Below are positions 1 through 11,820 of a stretch of 64,000 nucleotides of DNA, in pieces. Under the pieces are notes generated by a model. The model was not told where the DNA came from and ran no database searches. It worked only from the letters and a program-made list of their open reading frames with translations. Positions within the stretch are counted from its first letter, which is position 1; each line of letters opens with the position of its first letter. Where the stretch lies: contig RWJK01001932.1 in the NCBI GenBank assembly GCA_004335835.1, positions 123,209 through 187,208 on the forward strand, written 5' to 3'. The stretch is from Scenedesmus sp. ARA3 (taxonomy: Eukaryota; Chlorophyta; Chlorophyceae; Sphaeropleales; Scenedesmaceae). The position numbers and the translations under genes were made by a program.

Positions 1-151
1 CTGACATATTGTCCAGGCCTTCTCCGGCATGTTCGTTGACGCCAGCAACGCTGCACGCCGCTGCTGTTACGACTCGCGTTTCCTGCTTTCCTGCCAGCCT
101 CACAGTTTGCACGTGTCGCCGCTCTGCCTGTCCCTTTTTGCTGCCCCGCAG

Positions 152-1888
152 GCCAAGCACCAGCTGGACGAGGAGTTTGTGTACGTGGACGCGCACATCT
201 TGTGCACGCCTGCGATCGCGGACATCGACAATGATCAGCACGATGAGCTGGTGGTAGCTGTGAGCTACTTTTATGACAAGGAGTACTACGATGACCCTGC
301 GCATGCACACGAGCTGACTGGTATTGACAAAGAGAAGTATGTGGCAGGTGCGCGGCTGGCGAGTCGGATGGCTGGGTGGCTGGGTGGCGGCTGTGGTGTT
401 GGCAGGTGCGGGGCTGGCTGGCGGTTTGCAGGAGTGCTGGGTGGTTGCAGCATGCCGTGTCCTGCTTGGCGTGCATTGCGCAGTTGGCGGCGACAAGGAC
501 AACTACGTGCCAGGTGCGCTGCTGGCGAGTTGGATGGGTGGGTGGGTGGGTGCTGGGCTGCTTGCAGAGATGGCGGCTGCGCTGCTGGCTTGCAGTGAGG
601 TGAGCGGGTTGCTGTTGGCGCTTGGAAATGCGTGTATGTGTGTGCGCCGGTTCGCTGTAGATTAGTGTGTTACAGCGTGAAAGCACGCATGCTGCTGGTG
701 TAATTTGGTGTTGCAGCGCGTCGTGTCGTGCATTGCGCTGTTGGGCGCCGACAAGGAAACGTATGTGGTGCGTGGGCGCATGTCGTGTGTGGCGCGGTGT
801 CCGTCAGTACCTGCCACGCACTGGCGTGGGTGGGGGCCTGGCTTCCTGCAAGCAGGATGGAAGCTATGCTGTGACTCTGCCGGCTTGTAGTGCTGCGTGA
901 CTTCTGCTGGTGGCTGGGGTGTGTAGTGGTGGGTGTACGTGACAGGTGGAAGCGCCTGCGTGATGCCTTGGAAGCACGCAGCAGGTGGCGTGTGAAAGGC
1001 CTGCATTCACGGTGGCACAGTCCGCTCATGCTCCAGTGAGCGCGCAAGCCAACATCAATTAATACATCTGTTGCTTCGTCCACAAGATGAACCTTGCGCC
1101 CACTTTGTGCTGCAGGAAGTGTGGCAGGTTGGCAGCATGTTGTATTCTCTTGCTGTGCATTGCACTGTTGTAGCTGCTGTGTGGCGGTGATGAGACAGGG
1201 CTGCAGCACATCGAAGTGCCAGCTGTCAGAGGGCGCCTGTGCGTGGGCTGCCTGCTGCTGACACAAGCCTCGAAGGACACATTGAGCCACACATGTACCG
1301 GCAGGGTTGTCCCCTGCAGCGCTGCTGCATCTGCAGCATTGTTGGTAACTTCTATATGTGCGTGTTAATCATTTTCTTGGTGAAACTTCAGTGCCTCATG
1401 AAGCCGTGTGTATGGGCATTGCCAGCTGTTTGAGCTGCTAGAAAACCGGGCAGATACCTTCGTCTTCCAGCTTGCAGTGCTGTGTATCCATATATGTGTG
1501 TCTAGCTCATGCAGTTTCTTGGTTGGCAAGGCGCCATTCTGGTGGCGCCAGATGCTGCTGCGCTGCGTGCGCGCAGTGCTTGTGTTTGCCCCTGCTTCTG
1601 CTCCTGGCTGTGATGAACAGCAATTGCGCAAGGGCGCTGAGGGCTGCCCCAGTGCGTGAGGGGCGCCCACACACTGATGCACAAAACCTGCTACACAGAC
1701 TGAGCCAGGAGCAAGGCACGGGCATTTGTGATTTTGTGTGAGATGAACATACGTGTCTTGTGGTGTGGTGGCCGAGTTGGCCCTGCAACTGGCAGTTTAT
1801 TGAGTTTCAGGTTGCAGACAGCGTATAGTGCAGCGTCATCGTTTGCGGTTCTGTATCAACTAATGCATGGCCATATTTTCAAGCAGGA

Positions 1889-1923
<35 letters not shown>

Positions 1924-4900
1924 GCCGCACCCGACAGGCGGCATCGTGGTCTTTGACCTGCGCACACGGCTCATCAAGTGGCAGCAGCACCTGGACCTGA
2001 CCACCGCCACCACCAAGTTCACCGCGCACATATTCAGCAGCCCGACACTGGCCGACATTGATGGTGATGGCCACATGGAGGTGGTGGTGGGCACCAGTGT
2101 GGGCTTCGTGTATGTGCTAGACAGCAAGGTGAGGCTGCACATATGTGAAGCTTCCTCATTTTCGCTCTGTTGTCATTCGCGCCAGCGGTGAGATGCAGCT
2201 GTGAGAGTCTTGGAGTCCTGCTGGGGGTGTGCATGCTGTTGAGGTTGAGCACAACTGCACTGGTGAGAGTTTGTCTGTGGAAGTGTGTGCGTGCCAGCTG
2301 CTAGTGCACAGCACCAGTGTGGGCTTCGTGTATGTGCTGGACAGCAAGGTGAGGCTGCACATATGTTTCACATTTTCAATTTCGCTATGGTGCCATGCGC
2401 GCCAGCGGTGAGATGCAGCTGTGAGAGTTCCTGAGTCCTGCTGGGGGTGTACGTGCTGTTGAGGCTTTTAGCAAAACTTCAGAGCTGCGTGTTTGTGTGT
2501 GGAAGCGTATGCCTGCCAGCTGCTAGTGCGCGGCTGCCCTTGGGCATGCATGCCTGGTGGCGAATGCACTGCTCAAGCGTGTGTGCACGCTTCTAGGCAA
2601 CGCTGAACCCCAACTGCTGAACTCCTAAATCGGCAGAGCTGCACACACGTAGCTGGCTGCATGGCGCAGGGGTGCATGAGGAACCAGCAGCATGAAGCAC
2701 TTACATAACTCATACACCAACCTTGCATTGCACTGCGCAAATGCTTTTGCTTGACACGAGATGTAACAAGCATTCTTGTGCTGACTCCTTAACACCGACG
2801 CGCTCTGATGTCTGTGCTGTGCTGTGCTGTACTGTGCCGCTCTGCAGGGCAGCACGCGGCCCGGCTGGCCCATCCAGATGGGTGAGGTGCAGGGCCAGGT
2901 CATGGTGGCCGACCTCAACGCTGATGGCGCTGTGGAGATCTTTGCAGGTGGGCGGCTGGGGTGCAGGCTGAGGCAGGCGTAGGTGTTGGACATCAAACAA
3001 CGACACATGTTGTGTGGTGGACAAACACACTTGCTAGGCTTGTTGTCATTTCAAGGCGATGATTGGCAGCGGTCTGCGCCAGACGGCGCTTGGCTTGATG
3101 TGTGACTGTGTTGCATGTTACACAACGCTTGCGCCTTTCATAGCATATCTGCAGTCCATCCAGCAACTTCTGTGGGTGGTGTTGTGTTGTGCTGCTGCGG
3201 GTTGCAGGGGATGCTCTGGGCAACATTGCGCTGCTAGACATTCAAGGCAAGGAGCTCTGGGAGCGGCACGTGAAGTCAATGATCACCCAGGTACAGCCAA
3301 GCTGCTGTAACATTACGATTTTGATCGATGACAGCGATGTGTGCAAGCTCTGTTATTGATGGATATTGTTTGTCATTTGCCTGCACAGCTGTGCGTGCTG
3401 ACAGCACTGTGGGTGGGTGTTGGTGTTGCATACAGTATAACGCCCTTTTGCTGAGTTTTACCTTGCTGTGACTGTACCTGCAGGGCGGCGTAGCGGGCGA
3501 CATCAACGGAGACGGCCTGCTCGACATCGTCTTCGGCACCGCAGATGGCAAGCTGCATGCAGTGCGCGGCACCGACGGCCAGCCCCTGCAGGGCTTCCCA
3601 TTCCAGACCGGCGGCCGCATACAAGCGCCTGCGACCATCACGCAGCTGGCACGCAACTCGCACCACCAGCACGTGCTGATCATGTCATTCGACGGGTTCC
3701 TGTACATGATTGATGGCAAGAGCGCGTGCGCGCATACTGTGGATATCGGGGAGGCCTCGTATGCTGCTGTGCTGGTGGATGACCTGGCAGGGGATGGGCT
3801 GCTGGAGCTGCTGGTGGCGACCATGAACGGCAACGTGTACATGCTGCAGGTGCGGCGTGATGCGTGATGTGTGCGGTGCAGCATTTTACAACTGCTGAAC
3901 AGTGAGCTGCAGCAGCATATGTTGTTAGCGAAAGGGTCTGTTGGCAAGCTGCTTTGCGTGCACAGATAAAGCAGCAGACATGCAGTGCTGGCTCTGTTCA
4001 AACCCATGCTGTCGCCGCAATCGCCGCTGACAACCAGTCTATGTCTGGTTTGTTGTTCTTCTGCAACGACTTCTGGATCCACTGCAGACGCAGCAGCGCT
4101 ACCACCCCGCCAAGACCTGGTCCAGCCAGGTGCAGGGCATCAACGGCATGGTGGCGCGCTGGGGCTACTTCGGCTTCGTGGCAACCAGCGAGGGACGGCA
4201 GCTGAGGGACGTGGCGGGGCAGCACCTGCAGGTGCGTTTTGCTCTTTTTGTCCTGCATTTGTGCCGGCAAAGCCTCAGCGTCCAACCCACGTGCTTTGTT
4301 GTCCTGGCTAGTGGCTCATTGGTTTCGGCTCATTGGTTTCGGTGCATGCACTCGTGCGAGAGGACTGCTTGGACAAATGCTGTACAACACCAGACCAAAG
4401 CAAGCTGTGCTCTTCAAACCATCACCCCGTGCTGATGTGCCAGTCAGCAGACAGGCATCTGCAAACGTTGCCGTGACGCATACTTACGGTGCCGGGCTGC
4501 GCTTCCCGCGCATCCACTATGCTGCGGCCCTCTGCATGCATCATCCTGCAACTCATGGTGTCTGCCGCTGCCTGCTGCGTGCGTGGCTGTGCCTGCAGGT
4601 TCAAGTTGAGCTGTGGGATGCACGCACAATGCTGGACCACGGCATGCCGATGGACGACCCGCCGCGCGGCCCCTACAACATCACAGTCATGCTCAAGGGC
4701 GTAGGCGTAGCAGAGATGAACGCAGGCGCGCAGCCCGTCATCGGGGTATCGGACGTGCTGGAAAAGCCGGGCAAAACAGTTATAGAGATCCCCTGCCCGC
4801 GCACGCGCACCACGGCAGCTGTGCACCTGGATGTGATCACCAAGAATGGGCTGCACTTTGAGGATGAGTTTGTGCTGAGCTTCCACATGCACTTCCACAA

Positions 4901-5012
4901 GCTGCTGAAGTGGCTGATTGCGCTGCCGCTGCTGGCGATGGCGAGCGTGACTATCATTGTTGCGCAGTCGTACGGCTTCGATCTTGGCAAATCTCCCGAT
5001 AGGATTGTGTAG
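152..5012 (+). CDS. DEX1: DEX1-like FG-GAP repeat membrane protein (3' part of gene)
   Basis: Exons by phase: 152-347, 1938-2128, 2848-2947, 3208-3290, 3484-3849, 4088-4231, 4599-5012 (stop TAG). They join in frame into about 497 residues, and the 5' part lies before the window. The protein resembles plant DEFECTIVE IN EXINE FORMATION 1: the segment VDAHILCTPAIADIDND, several FG-GAP/integrin-alpha-like calcium loops of the DxDxDG type (ADIDGDG, ADLNADG, GDINGDG), the stretch MSFDGFLYMIDGKSACAH, and a C-terminal region with FEDEFVLSFHMHFHKLLKWL leading into one membrane helix (LIALPLLAMASVTIIVAQ) and a short cytosolic tail. In plants DEX1 is a membrane protein with a calcium-binding beta-propeller, needed for pollen-wall patterning. 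A role in the algal secretory pathway or cell wall is inference. Bases 1-151 may hold an upstream exon end, but I could not fix it. Confidence 0.88.
1890..1922 (+). repeat. (CTG)11 tract before a 3' splice site
   Basis: Eleven perfect CTG units in the sense strand of the 1,590-base first visible DEX1 intron. They end 15 bases before the acceptor AG at 1936-1937. Confidence 0.9.
2091..2532 (+). repeat. Tandem duplication (unit about 220 bp) across a DEX1 exon/intron junction
   Basis: The block starting GCACCAGTGTGGGCTTCGTG at 2091 recurs at 2311. Both copies contain the last 37-38 bases of an exon, an identical donor (AAG|GTGAGG at 2128 and 2348), the CATATG segment, the GCGCCAGCGGTGAGATGCAG block and the CCAGCTGCTAGTGC end. 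The copies have diverged in the middle, so the event is not very recent. Only the first donor is productive: reading on from the first copy meets a TGA at about 2189. Confidence 0.88.
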
Positions 5013-5988
5013 AGGTGGCTGCTGCACAAAGCTGGGTTCTGCCTCTGGGCAGGTACATATATGGCTTGATGTGTGGTCTGGAGGGTAACAAGTCTTTGCA
5101 GGATTAATGCAATCGAAGAGTCCTTATAAAGAAAGTTGCCGATTGCATTCATTACAAGCATAGGCATGATGCAACATAGTCCTTGCTGCACAGCCATATA
5201 TGTAACCATATATGCACGTGAGCGCAGCGCATATGTAACCTTACATTGCCAAAGCCAAGGCATAGCTGCAACGCCGTCACACCTCAGGGCACCGCAATGT
5301 CGCAGGCCCTGGGTCATGAGGTGTACCGCATGGCATACACTGAATCTGTACGCTGATGAGACAGGATGGGGTGCTGCAGCGGCCGCCCATGCGTACGTGC
5401 AGCGCTGCACTGCACATCAGTGACTGGCGGCGTATGTCGCACATGGTGGGGGTGTACCCAACACATTGCGCAATGCATGCATGAATGCGTATACATGCAG
5501 TGTACGGTAGGAGGCTGACATCTTGCAGCTCCGGTGGATGCACACTCAACAGCACCCTCCTACTAGACTGTTGGCTGTACATAAATCCCCAGCAAGCAAT
5601 GCTCAACGTCGATCAACGCATACGTATACGTATGTATACGTATCTCAACAGCATATACGATGCTGGCAGCAGCTGCTAGTCGTAAGCAGGCCGCAACAGA
5701 TGCCAGGCAAAGTGAGGCATGCTGAAGCACACCCGAACACACAAAGAACGGCCAATTGCAATGACTGCATTGCTGGGCCAACACACCATGCATTTCACTC
5801 AGCGACGGGTGTGCACTGGCTTCCCGTTGAGGGACAATGTTCCCAAGTGCACTGCGCTGCACAGTAGGATACCCGCAGGACTTGCCCTGTGAGCACTTGT
5901 GATCACTGCACACTCAACACGCAACGCATCAACATGCATGCACGTGCTCTCCACATTCTGACAAACCAAACACAGACGGTTCTAACCA
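5013..5988. other. Convergent intergenic region, DEX1/TypA 3' ends
   Basis: No gene seen. It should hold both 3' UTRs. TGTAA motifs lie at 5201 and 5234 (+) and at 5241-5245 (-). An alternating purine/pyrimidine stretch at about 5619-5643 (repeats of ATACGTAT) is self-complementary. Confidence 0.6.
5201..5245. terminator. Poly(A) signals for convergent genes (TGTAA / TTACA)
   Basis: TGTAA, the usual poly(A) signal of volvocine and related green algae, occurs on the plus strand at 5201-5205 and 5234-5238, about 190-225 bases after the DEX1 stop. Its complement TTACA follows at 5241-5245, making TGTAACCTTACA, so one element could serve both strands. TypA use would imply a 3' UTR of about 745 bases. 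Assignment is by motif and position only. Confidence 0.5.
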
Positions 5989-6707
5989 TCACGACGCCGC
6001 TGCGGCTGCCGCAGCTGCCCGCTTGGCCGCCACCTTGCGCTGCCCAGCGTCCAGCACCTGCTTGCGCAGCCTAATCGCAGCAGGCGTCACCTCAATCAGC
6101 TCATCCTCTGCCACATAGCCGATGGCCTCCTCCAGTGTCATAGCGCGGGGCGGCGGCAGCACCATCTTCTCGTCCGCCTGCACGCTGCGCACGTTGGTGA
6201 GGTGCTTCTCCTTGGCAGGGTTCACGTCCATGTCGGCGTCCCTGCAGCAAGCCATGCAGCGCAGGAGGCACGCTCACCACACACCACCGGTAGTTGGGTA
6301 CCCAACTGGGCACTGAACCTGGTGTAGGAGAGCCAGGGCTTGCAAGCAATAGGGTACTGAATTCATGTGAACACTCAAGAACACTGATGTAACCATGAGC
6401 CTTCATATTATTCAGAACTATGCAGCCTGCTCAACTACGAGCATCACCAGTACAGCATTTTGGGCCACTGCTGAGAGCCTCCCAAGACCACTTGCGAGCC
6501 TGGAGCGCAGGCAAAGCGCCGCACCTGTTGTTCTCGCCGACCACCATGCCTGCATACACATCCTCCCCCGGTGAGATGAAGAAGGTGCCGCGCTGCACCA
6601 GGTCATACATGGCGTAGGTGGTGGCGCGGCCGTCAGACATGGACACCAGCACGCCCTTGCGGCTGCCAGAAATGGGGCCCCTGTACGGGCCGTACCTGCA
6701 TGCATTC

Positions 6708-6747
<40 letters not shown>

Positions 6748-9700
6748 GACATAGAAAGCGTCTCCTGTGTCGTTCCACTGCATGGCAGGCACCCGGTATG
6801 TGCGGATATCAGAACCAACACACAGCACGCAAGCAGTGACCCACATGTCCTGATCTGATCGTGGACGTCAGCCACGAGCAGTACTGCGTGCTGCCAGCTG
6901 CGCGTGTGGCAGATGTTTCCTGCAAGCGCACCTCGCAAAAGCCCGCTGCATGAGGCCCTCGCCACGCGTGAAGCCTGCAAAGAAGGTCTTGAAGCCAATC
7001 ATGCCGCGCGCAGGCACCTCAAACACCAGCCGCTGCCGCTCTATACTGCCCACGCTGCCCGAGCCTTCACTGCTGCTGCTGGATTGCTGCTGCGCTGCGC
7101 TGCTGCTGCTGCTGTCGGCTGCTGCTGCTCCGAAGCCGTGTGCAACCGGCGTCACTTCCAGCAGCTCCCCTTTGCGGCCTGTGAGGGCCTCAATGATAGT
7201 CCCGACCTGCAGCAGCACAGCACAACTGTGTCAAGAGCAACTCCACTGTACTTGCAGCAGTGATTGGCAGCTCAATCAACACGCATAGCAGGTGTAGCTG
7301 ATCACTCTGGCCAACTTGCTGCTGTACTAGCCAGCCTTCATGGCACCAGCTAAGCACAGATAACTACTGCCTGCGGCGCAGCAGTACTGAGCACCTCCGC
7401 ATGCTAATCCACCTGGGGCCCATCCACTCAGTTGTTTAGCAGGTGCAGTTGCTTTAGCCGGCCCAACCGCTGCTGTGCTGGCAAGCGTGATGGCAGCAGG
7501 TAACTGAGTGTTGCAACACTACATGCTTGCAGTGCAGCAGGACTGTGCTGCGCAGCCAGAATAGGCCTCCATCAAACCAGAGGAACTAGCTTTTACGGGA
7601 AAAAGTAGGGTTTTAACAGCATGCTCCGTTGCAGCCCACCTGGGGCCCATCCACCTCCAGCACCACCTCCTCCAGTGGCTCCAGCCGGCGGCCATTCTCC
7701 TCCCTGCAAGTCATGCACAGCAAGCAAGGTGCTTCGAACACGTCAGTTGTTGCAATGCAATCAGCCCGACTGTGGTCCAGGCAGCTGTTGGCAGCATAAT
7801 GAAACAGGAATGTACAGCGGCACATCAGCTACATTGCGATGGGAGCATGTGTGACTACGCAGCGCAAGCGGCTGCCCACAACCAGCCAACCAGCTGCACG
7901 TGTGGAGCCATGGCCAGCCTGAAACAGCATCTTCAGCTTCAGCAGCAGCAGCAGCAGTAGCAGCCAGGCTCAGCAATGCCCGTGCCAGCTCTGAGCGCCT
8001 TCACCACTGCCTGCCTGCTCTAGCCGCCGGCTGGCCCACAGCCAACTGCAGCCACAAACGCACCTGAGCAGCACCTGGGGCGGCGACACAGCCAGCTCCA
8101 TGCCCTCACGCCGCATGCCCTCAATCACCACAGCCAGCTGCATCTCGCCACGTGCCTGCACCTCATACTTCTCTGTGCCACCTGCGACAGCAGCAGACAC
8201 AGACGACAGCAGTGAACGTACCACATTGGGAACAGGTGTCAGCTGCTACGCCGTGCCCAGCAGCAAGAGCCCTGCACAGAAGGAGACCAGCAAGTCAACT
8301 GGCCGCTTGGCATGCACTTCTGCGCGGGATCGCAGTTTGAAGACGCAGCTGTGAGGTGCCCACCTGGCATTGCCTTGACGCGTAGTGACACACTGGCCTC
8401 AGCCTCCTGGGCTAGCCGCTGCCCGATGGTGCGGCCTGTCACTGCCTTGCCTGCCTTGCCAGCCAGCGGGGAGTCATTTGCTGAGAACACCATGCTACAG
8501 CAAGCACAGCAGCACACAATGCAGCTGCAAAGTCAGCAAGCGCACTGCCAGGCTCTTGCTGGCGGCATCACTATGTCAAAGACATAAAGAAAGTCAAGAA
8601 GATCATGCAGCGCACAGATGTAATGCATGCATTAGCAGCTTGTTTGCAACATTGATAGCGGCAGTGCCAAGCACAGCCCACCTGAGTGTTGGAGGGTCGA
8701 TTGGTCCAGGATCCAGCGCCTGAGCTACTGCTGGTGCTGCTATGGTGTCTGCGATGCCTGCTGCGTCACCAGGGCCAGCAATGGACACCACGTCGCCTGC
8801 AACTGCACTCTGCAGCTGCACCTTGCCCAGGCCTGCCTTCTTTTCTATCCTGGTGATCTTCAGCTGCTCAATGACCTGGCCGCTCTCATACTGCAGCACC
8901 TTGACTTTGTCGCCCACTGCAACCTGCCCTGACTGAATGCGGCCTGAGACAAGCGGGAAATCGAGGGGCAAACGATTCCAGCACTTCAGCCAGCAAGTGC
9001 GCGCCACGCAGATTTAACAAATTGCGGGTGCAAGCGACACGTGAATGCTGCGCGTAAGACCATCTGATGCGAGATGCAGCTTTGCTGCAGCAGGTCAAAC
9101 AGCTGCCGCTTGTAACGCAATGCAGCTCAGCAGTAGCCAACAGCAACAGCAGACAACTAGCCTGCACTTTACTTCAACGATAAAGCTATAGGCTTGCGCC
9201 CTGCACCCACCAGTGGCCACTCTGCCAACAAACGGATCCCGCTCAATCATCGCCACACACATTGCAAACGGCTCCTGCAGAGAGACCTGAGGGGGTGGCA
9301 CATGTGCCAGGATGACATCCAGCAGTGGGGCCATGCTGGCTCCCTCAGGAGGGTTGCCCAGAGGGGGCAGCGTCAGGCTGGCCCAGCCCTGCAAGCAAAG
9401 AATCAGCCAGAGTCAGCCACAACGCATATGCACCTCATGTTACGCCAGACGCTCATCCATAGTATTTGGTGCGTATGCAGGTGAGCTGCTTGTGCCTAAC
9501 GTGCGCAGCAGAACAGGCTCTGCACAGGCTCAGGCGAAGCAGTTGCCTGGCCGCCTCTCAAAACAACACACCTTCGGCGTCTGCTGCTGCTGCTGCTGCC
9601 ACAACATTACTTCTTCACTGCTGATCAACAATTGTAAACACGTCGAGCCACAGGCTGCTTACCTGCTTTGAGGACGCGTACAAGATGGGGAAGTCCAGCT

Positions 9701-11114
9701 GCCGGTCGTCAGCGCCCAGGCTGGCAAACAGGTCAAACAGCTGGCTGGCCACAGCGTCGCAGCGCGCCTGCGTGGCTGCTGGCCTGTCTACTTTGTTGAG
9801 CACCACAATGGGAGCCAGGCCGCGGGAGAGGGCCTTGGCCAGCACAAACTTAGTCTGTGCCAGAGGGCCCTCTGCCGCATCAACCAGCAGCACTGCGCCG
9901 TCAACCATGCCTAGGATGCTGCAGGCAGGGACAACAGAGATACTGTTGAAGTTACAGGAGTGGGAAGCTGCGGGAGCGCACTGCAGCCTGGTGCAAGATG
10001 CGCCAGCAGACAGGCAGACAACTGATCATGCGGGTCCACCCTGGCCCAGAATAAAGAGGCCCAGGGGTGCTGGCTTTGATTGAAACATCTTCACCGTGGC
10101 ATGCGTGAGGTTGCCACAGTGAGTATGCTTGCACGGCAGTACATCGCAGCTAGCAGATCAAAGATGAGCTTTGCTGTTGGCAGGAGAAACGACAGACATT
10201 ACTTGCTGCTTATGCAGCTACAGCTGACGTTTATGAGAGTCTGCAGCCTATGCCGCCTACACTTGCATATGCGCACGTGTGAGCGGCCGCACAGCTCGAC
10301 CATGTGTGCATCAAATGCAAGTGCAGCTGCGCTCATGCGTCCCCGCAGCAACGCCTGCACGGCAGCACCAGCAGCAGCGCCAGCCTCACCGCTCCACTTC
10401 CCCTCCAAAGTCGGCGTGGCCTGGTGTGTCAACTGCATTCACCAAGTGCTGCTTGTACATGAAGCTGGTGTACTTTGACAGGATGGTGATGCCTCGCTCC
10501 CGCTCCATGCTGTTGCTGTCCATGGCACGCTCGTGAGTGAGCGTAGTGCCGCACTGGGACAGCAGGCGGTCCATGAGTGTGGTTTTGCCATGATCAATGT
10601 GGGCTGCAGGAAGGATCGGTTTGGGCGTACATACGTGCGGTTGTTGAGGGGCGGGACAGATGTAAGCATGAAAGTCAGCACGGTGGCAGAAGTAATGCAG
10701 AAATGGGGCAGTTTATGCAGCTGTAGACAACTTATGGCAAACAGACACTTCCCCTGCGAATATGTTGCTGAAGGAGTTGCTAGTGCTGTTTTGCAGGGAT
10801 CATGAGGCTCACAGCTGTCAGAAGGCAACTGCATGCGGTTGTCAGGCCCAGGCCTGTAGCACCTGGCTGAAAACCCTGTGCATGTTTCAGTCACTCGCAT
10901 GCTTCAGTTGCTTACCTATGATAGCAAAGTCCCTGATGTTTTGTGGATCTGTCACCTGCCCGAAGCTGCTGCTGTAGCTGCGCAGGCCAGTCCAGCTTGG
11001 CCAGCCTGCCGCAGACTGCCCGTGCCAAAGGGCACATGTGGCTGCGCCAGCTGCGGAGCTGCTCTGTCTCCATGCTTGAAAAGTGAAACTCAACAGGCTC
11101 TTACAAGCAGTCAT
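5989..11114 (-). CDS. typA: TypA/BipA-family translational GTPase, probably mitochondrial
   Basis: Eleven exons (high to low): 11114-10916, 10603-10390, 9918-9663, 9388-9211, 8943-8682, 8494-8364, 8181-8064, 7703-7640, 7206-6932, 6695-6525, 6241-5989. They join in frame to 706 residues. GTPase motifs: G1 [10 protein letters not shown]2 region RGITILSK, G3 DTPGH, G4 NKVD, then domain II ([14 protein letters not shown]), the TypA signatures NDSPLAGK and [18 protein letters not shown], and the C-terminal domain ([34 protein letters not shown]). TypA/BipA binds ribosomes and aids 50S assembly and stress or low-temperature translation. The first about 55 residues are rich in Ser, Ala and Arg with few acids and end RSYSSSF, like a mitochondrial presequence; organelle targeting is inference. 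A Ser/Ala/Gln low-complexity loop sits in the C-terminal half (about 6990-7130). The start is the in-frame ATG at 11114. Confidence 0.93.
6709..6744 (-). repeat. (CTG)12 on the sense strand before a TypA 3' splice site
   Basis: CAG on the plus strand is CTG in the TypA transcript. The tract ends 13 bases before the exon starting at 6695. Confidence 0.88.
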
Positions 11115-11820
11115 TGCTGGTCAAGGTTGCAGCTTGGAGGAAACATTCATCAGCGGCGTACTGCTAGTGCTGGTGCCAGCAGTAGCACTAAGATGCTGCA
11201 GTAGTGTCACTCGACGCCAGATCCTTGGCAACAGCTTTTAATGGCTTGTTATTGAATATACAGTATCAGCATGGCGTGCAAACGCTCAAACTAGCCAGGT
11301 ATGTGATGCGCAGACTTGTGCCTGCTTGTCACCCGTTCAAAAACAAAGACAGGCCAAAACGTCGATGTACAATGTCGTTCCAACGACATTGAAAGCTGTG
11401 ATAGGCACGTGATCCATATCAGGACATAGTCCGTTTCTGTTCATGACATTCGCCTGAAGTCTCAAAGGCAGGGGAACCCCTCAGCCGAAAACTCAGTCAA
11501 AAGGTTTTCTTTCATACGAACCCGAACTTATCAAGTGAGTTTGCCGACATACGCACAACCCCACAGCGAGTTAACTGAGCCATCAAGCAACCACCTTCGC
11601 TGCTCGCTTTACTATTTCGTTCATTGCAAACGAAAAGCAACGTTTGACTCACAGTTTCTTGTCAGGCAATCTTTGCCCATCAGCCTGCCAGCTGGGCAGT
11701 GCCAGCCTGTCTGCTTGTGGTCAACTGAACTGGAGCATGGGCCAGCCGGACGGCAGCTGGAGTTGCCTTTCACGATGAAGCAGTAGCTGAAGTTCGTTTG
11801 TGTGGCGAGGGGTGGCAGGC
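11115..11820. other. Divergent promoter region of TypA and the OSCA-like gene
   Basis: About 700 bases between two divergent start codons, visibly more AT-rich than the flanking coding exons and without a gene. It must hold both promoters and 5' UTRs. No clear TATA box was identified. Confidence 0.6.
11371..11390. promoter_or_regulatory. 20-bp inverted repeat in a divergent promoter
   Basis: AATGTCGTT-CC-AACGACATT: perfect 9-base arms around a CC centre. Its minus strand shares the 13-mer GTTGGAACGACAT with the plus strand at 59521-59533, upstream of the RING-CH gene. It could be a dimeric factor site; function unproven. Confidence 0.4.

Noticed and set aside
3276..4082. 268-residue open frame on the minus strand across DEX1
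   Set aside because: Antisense shadow of GC-rich DEX1 exons; no domain, no splice logic, and the plus-strand exons explain the openness.
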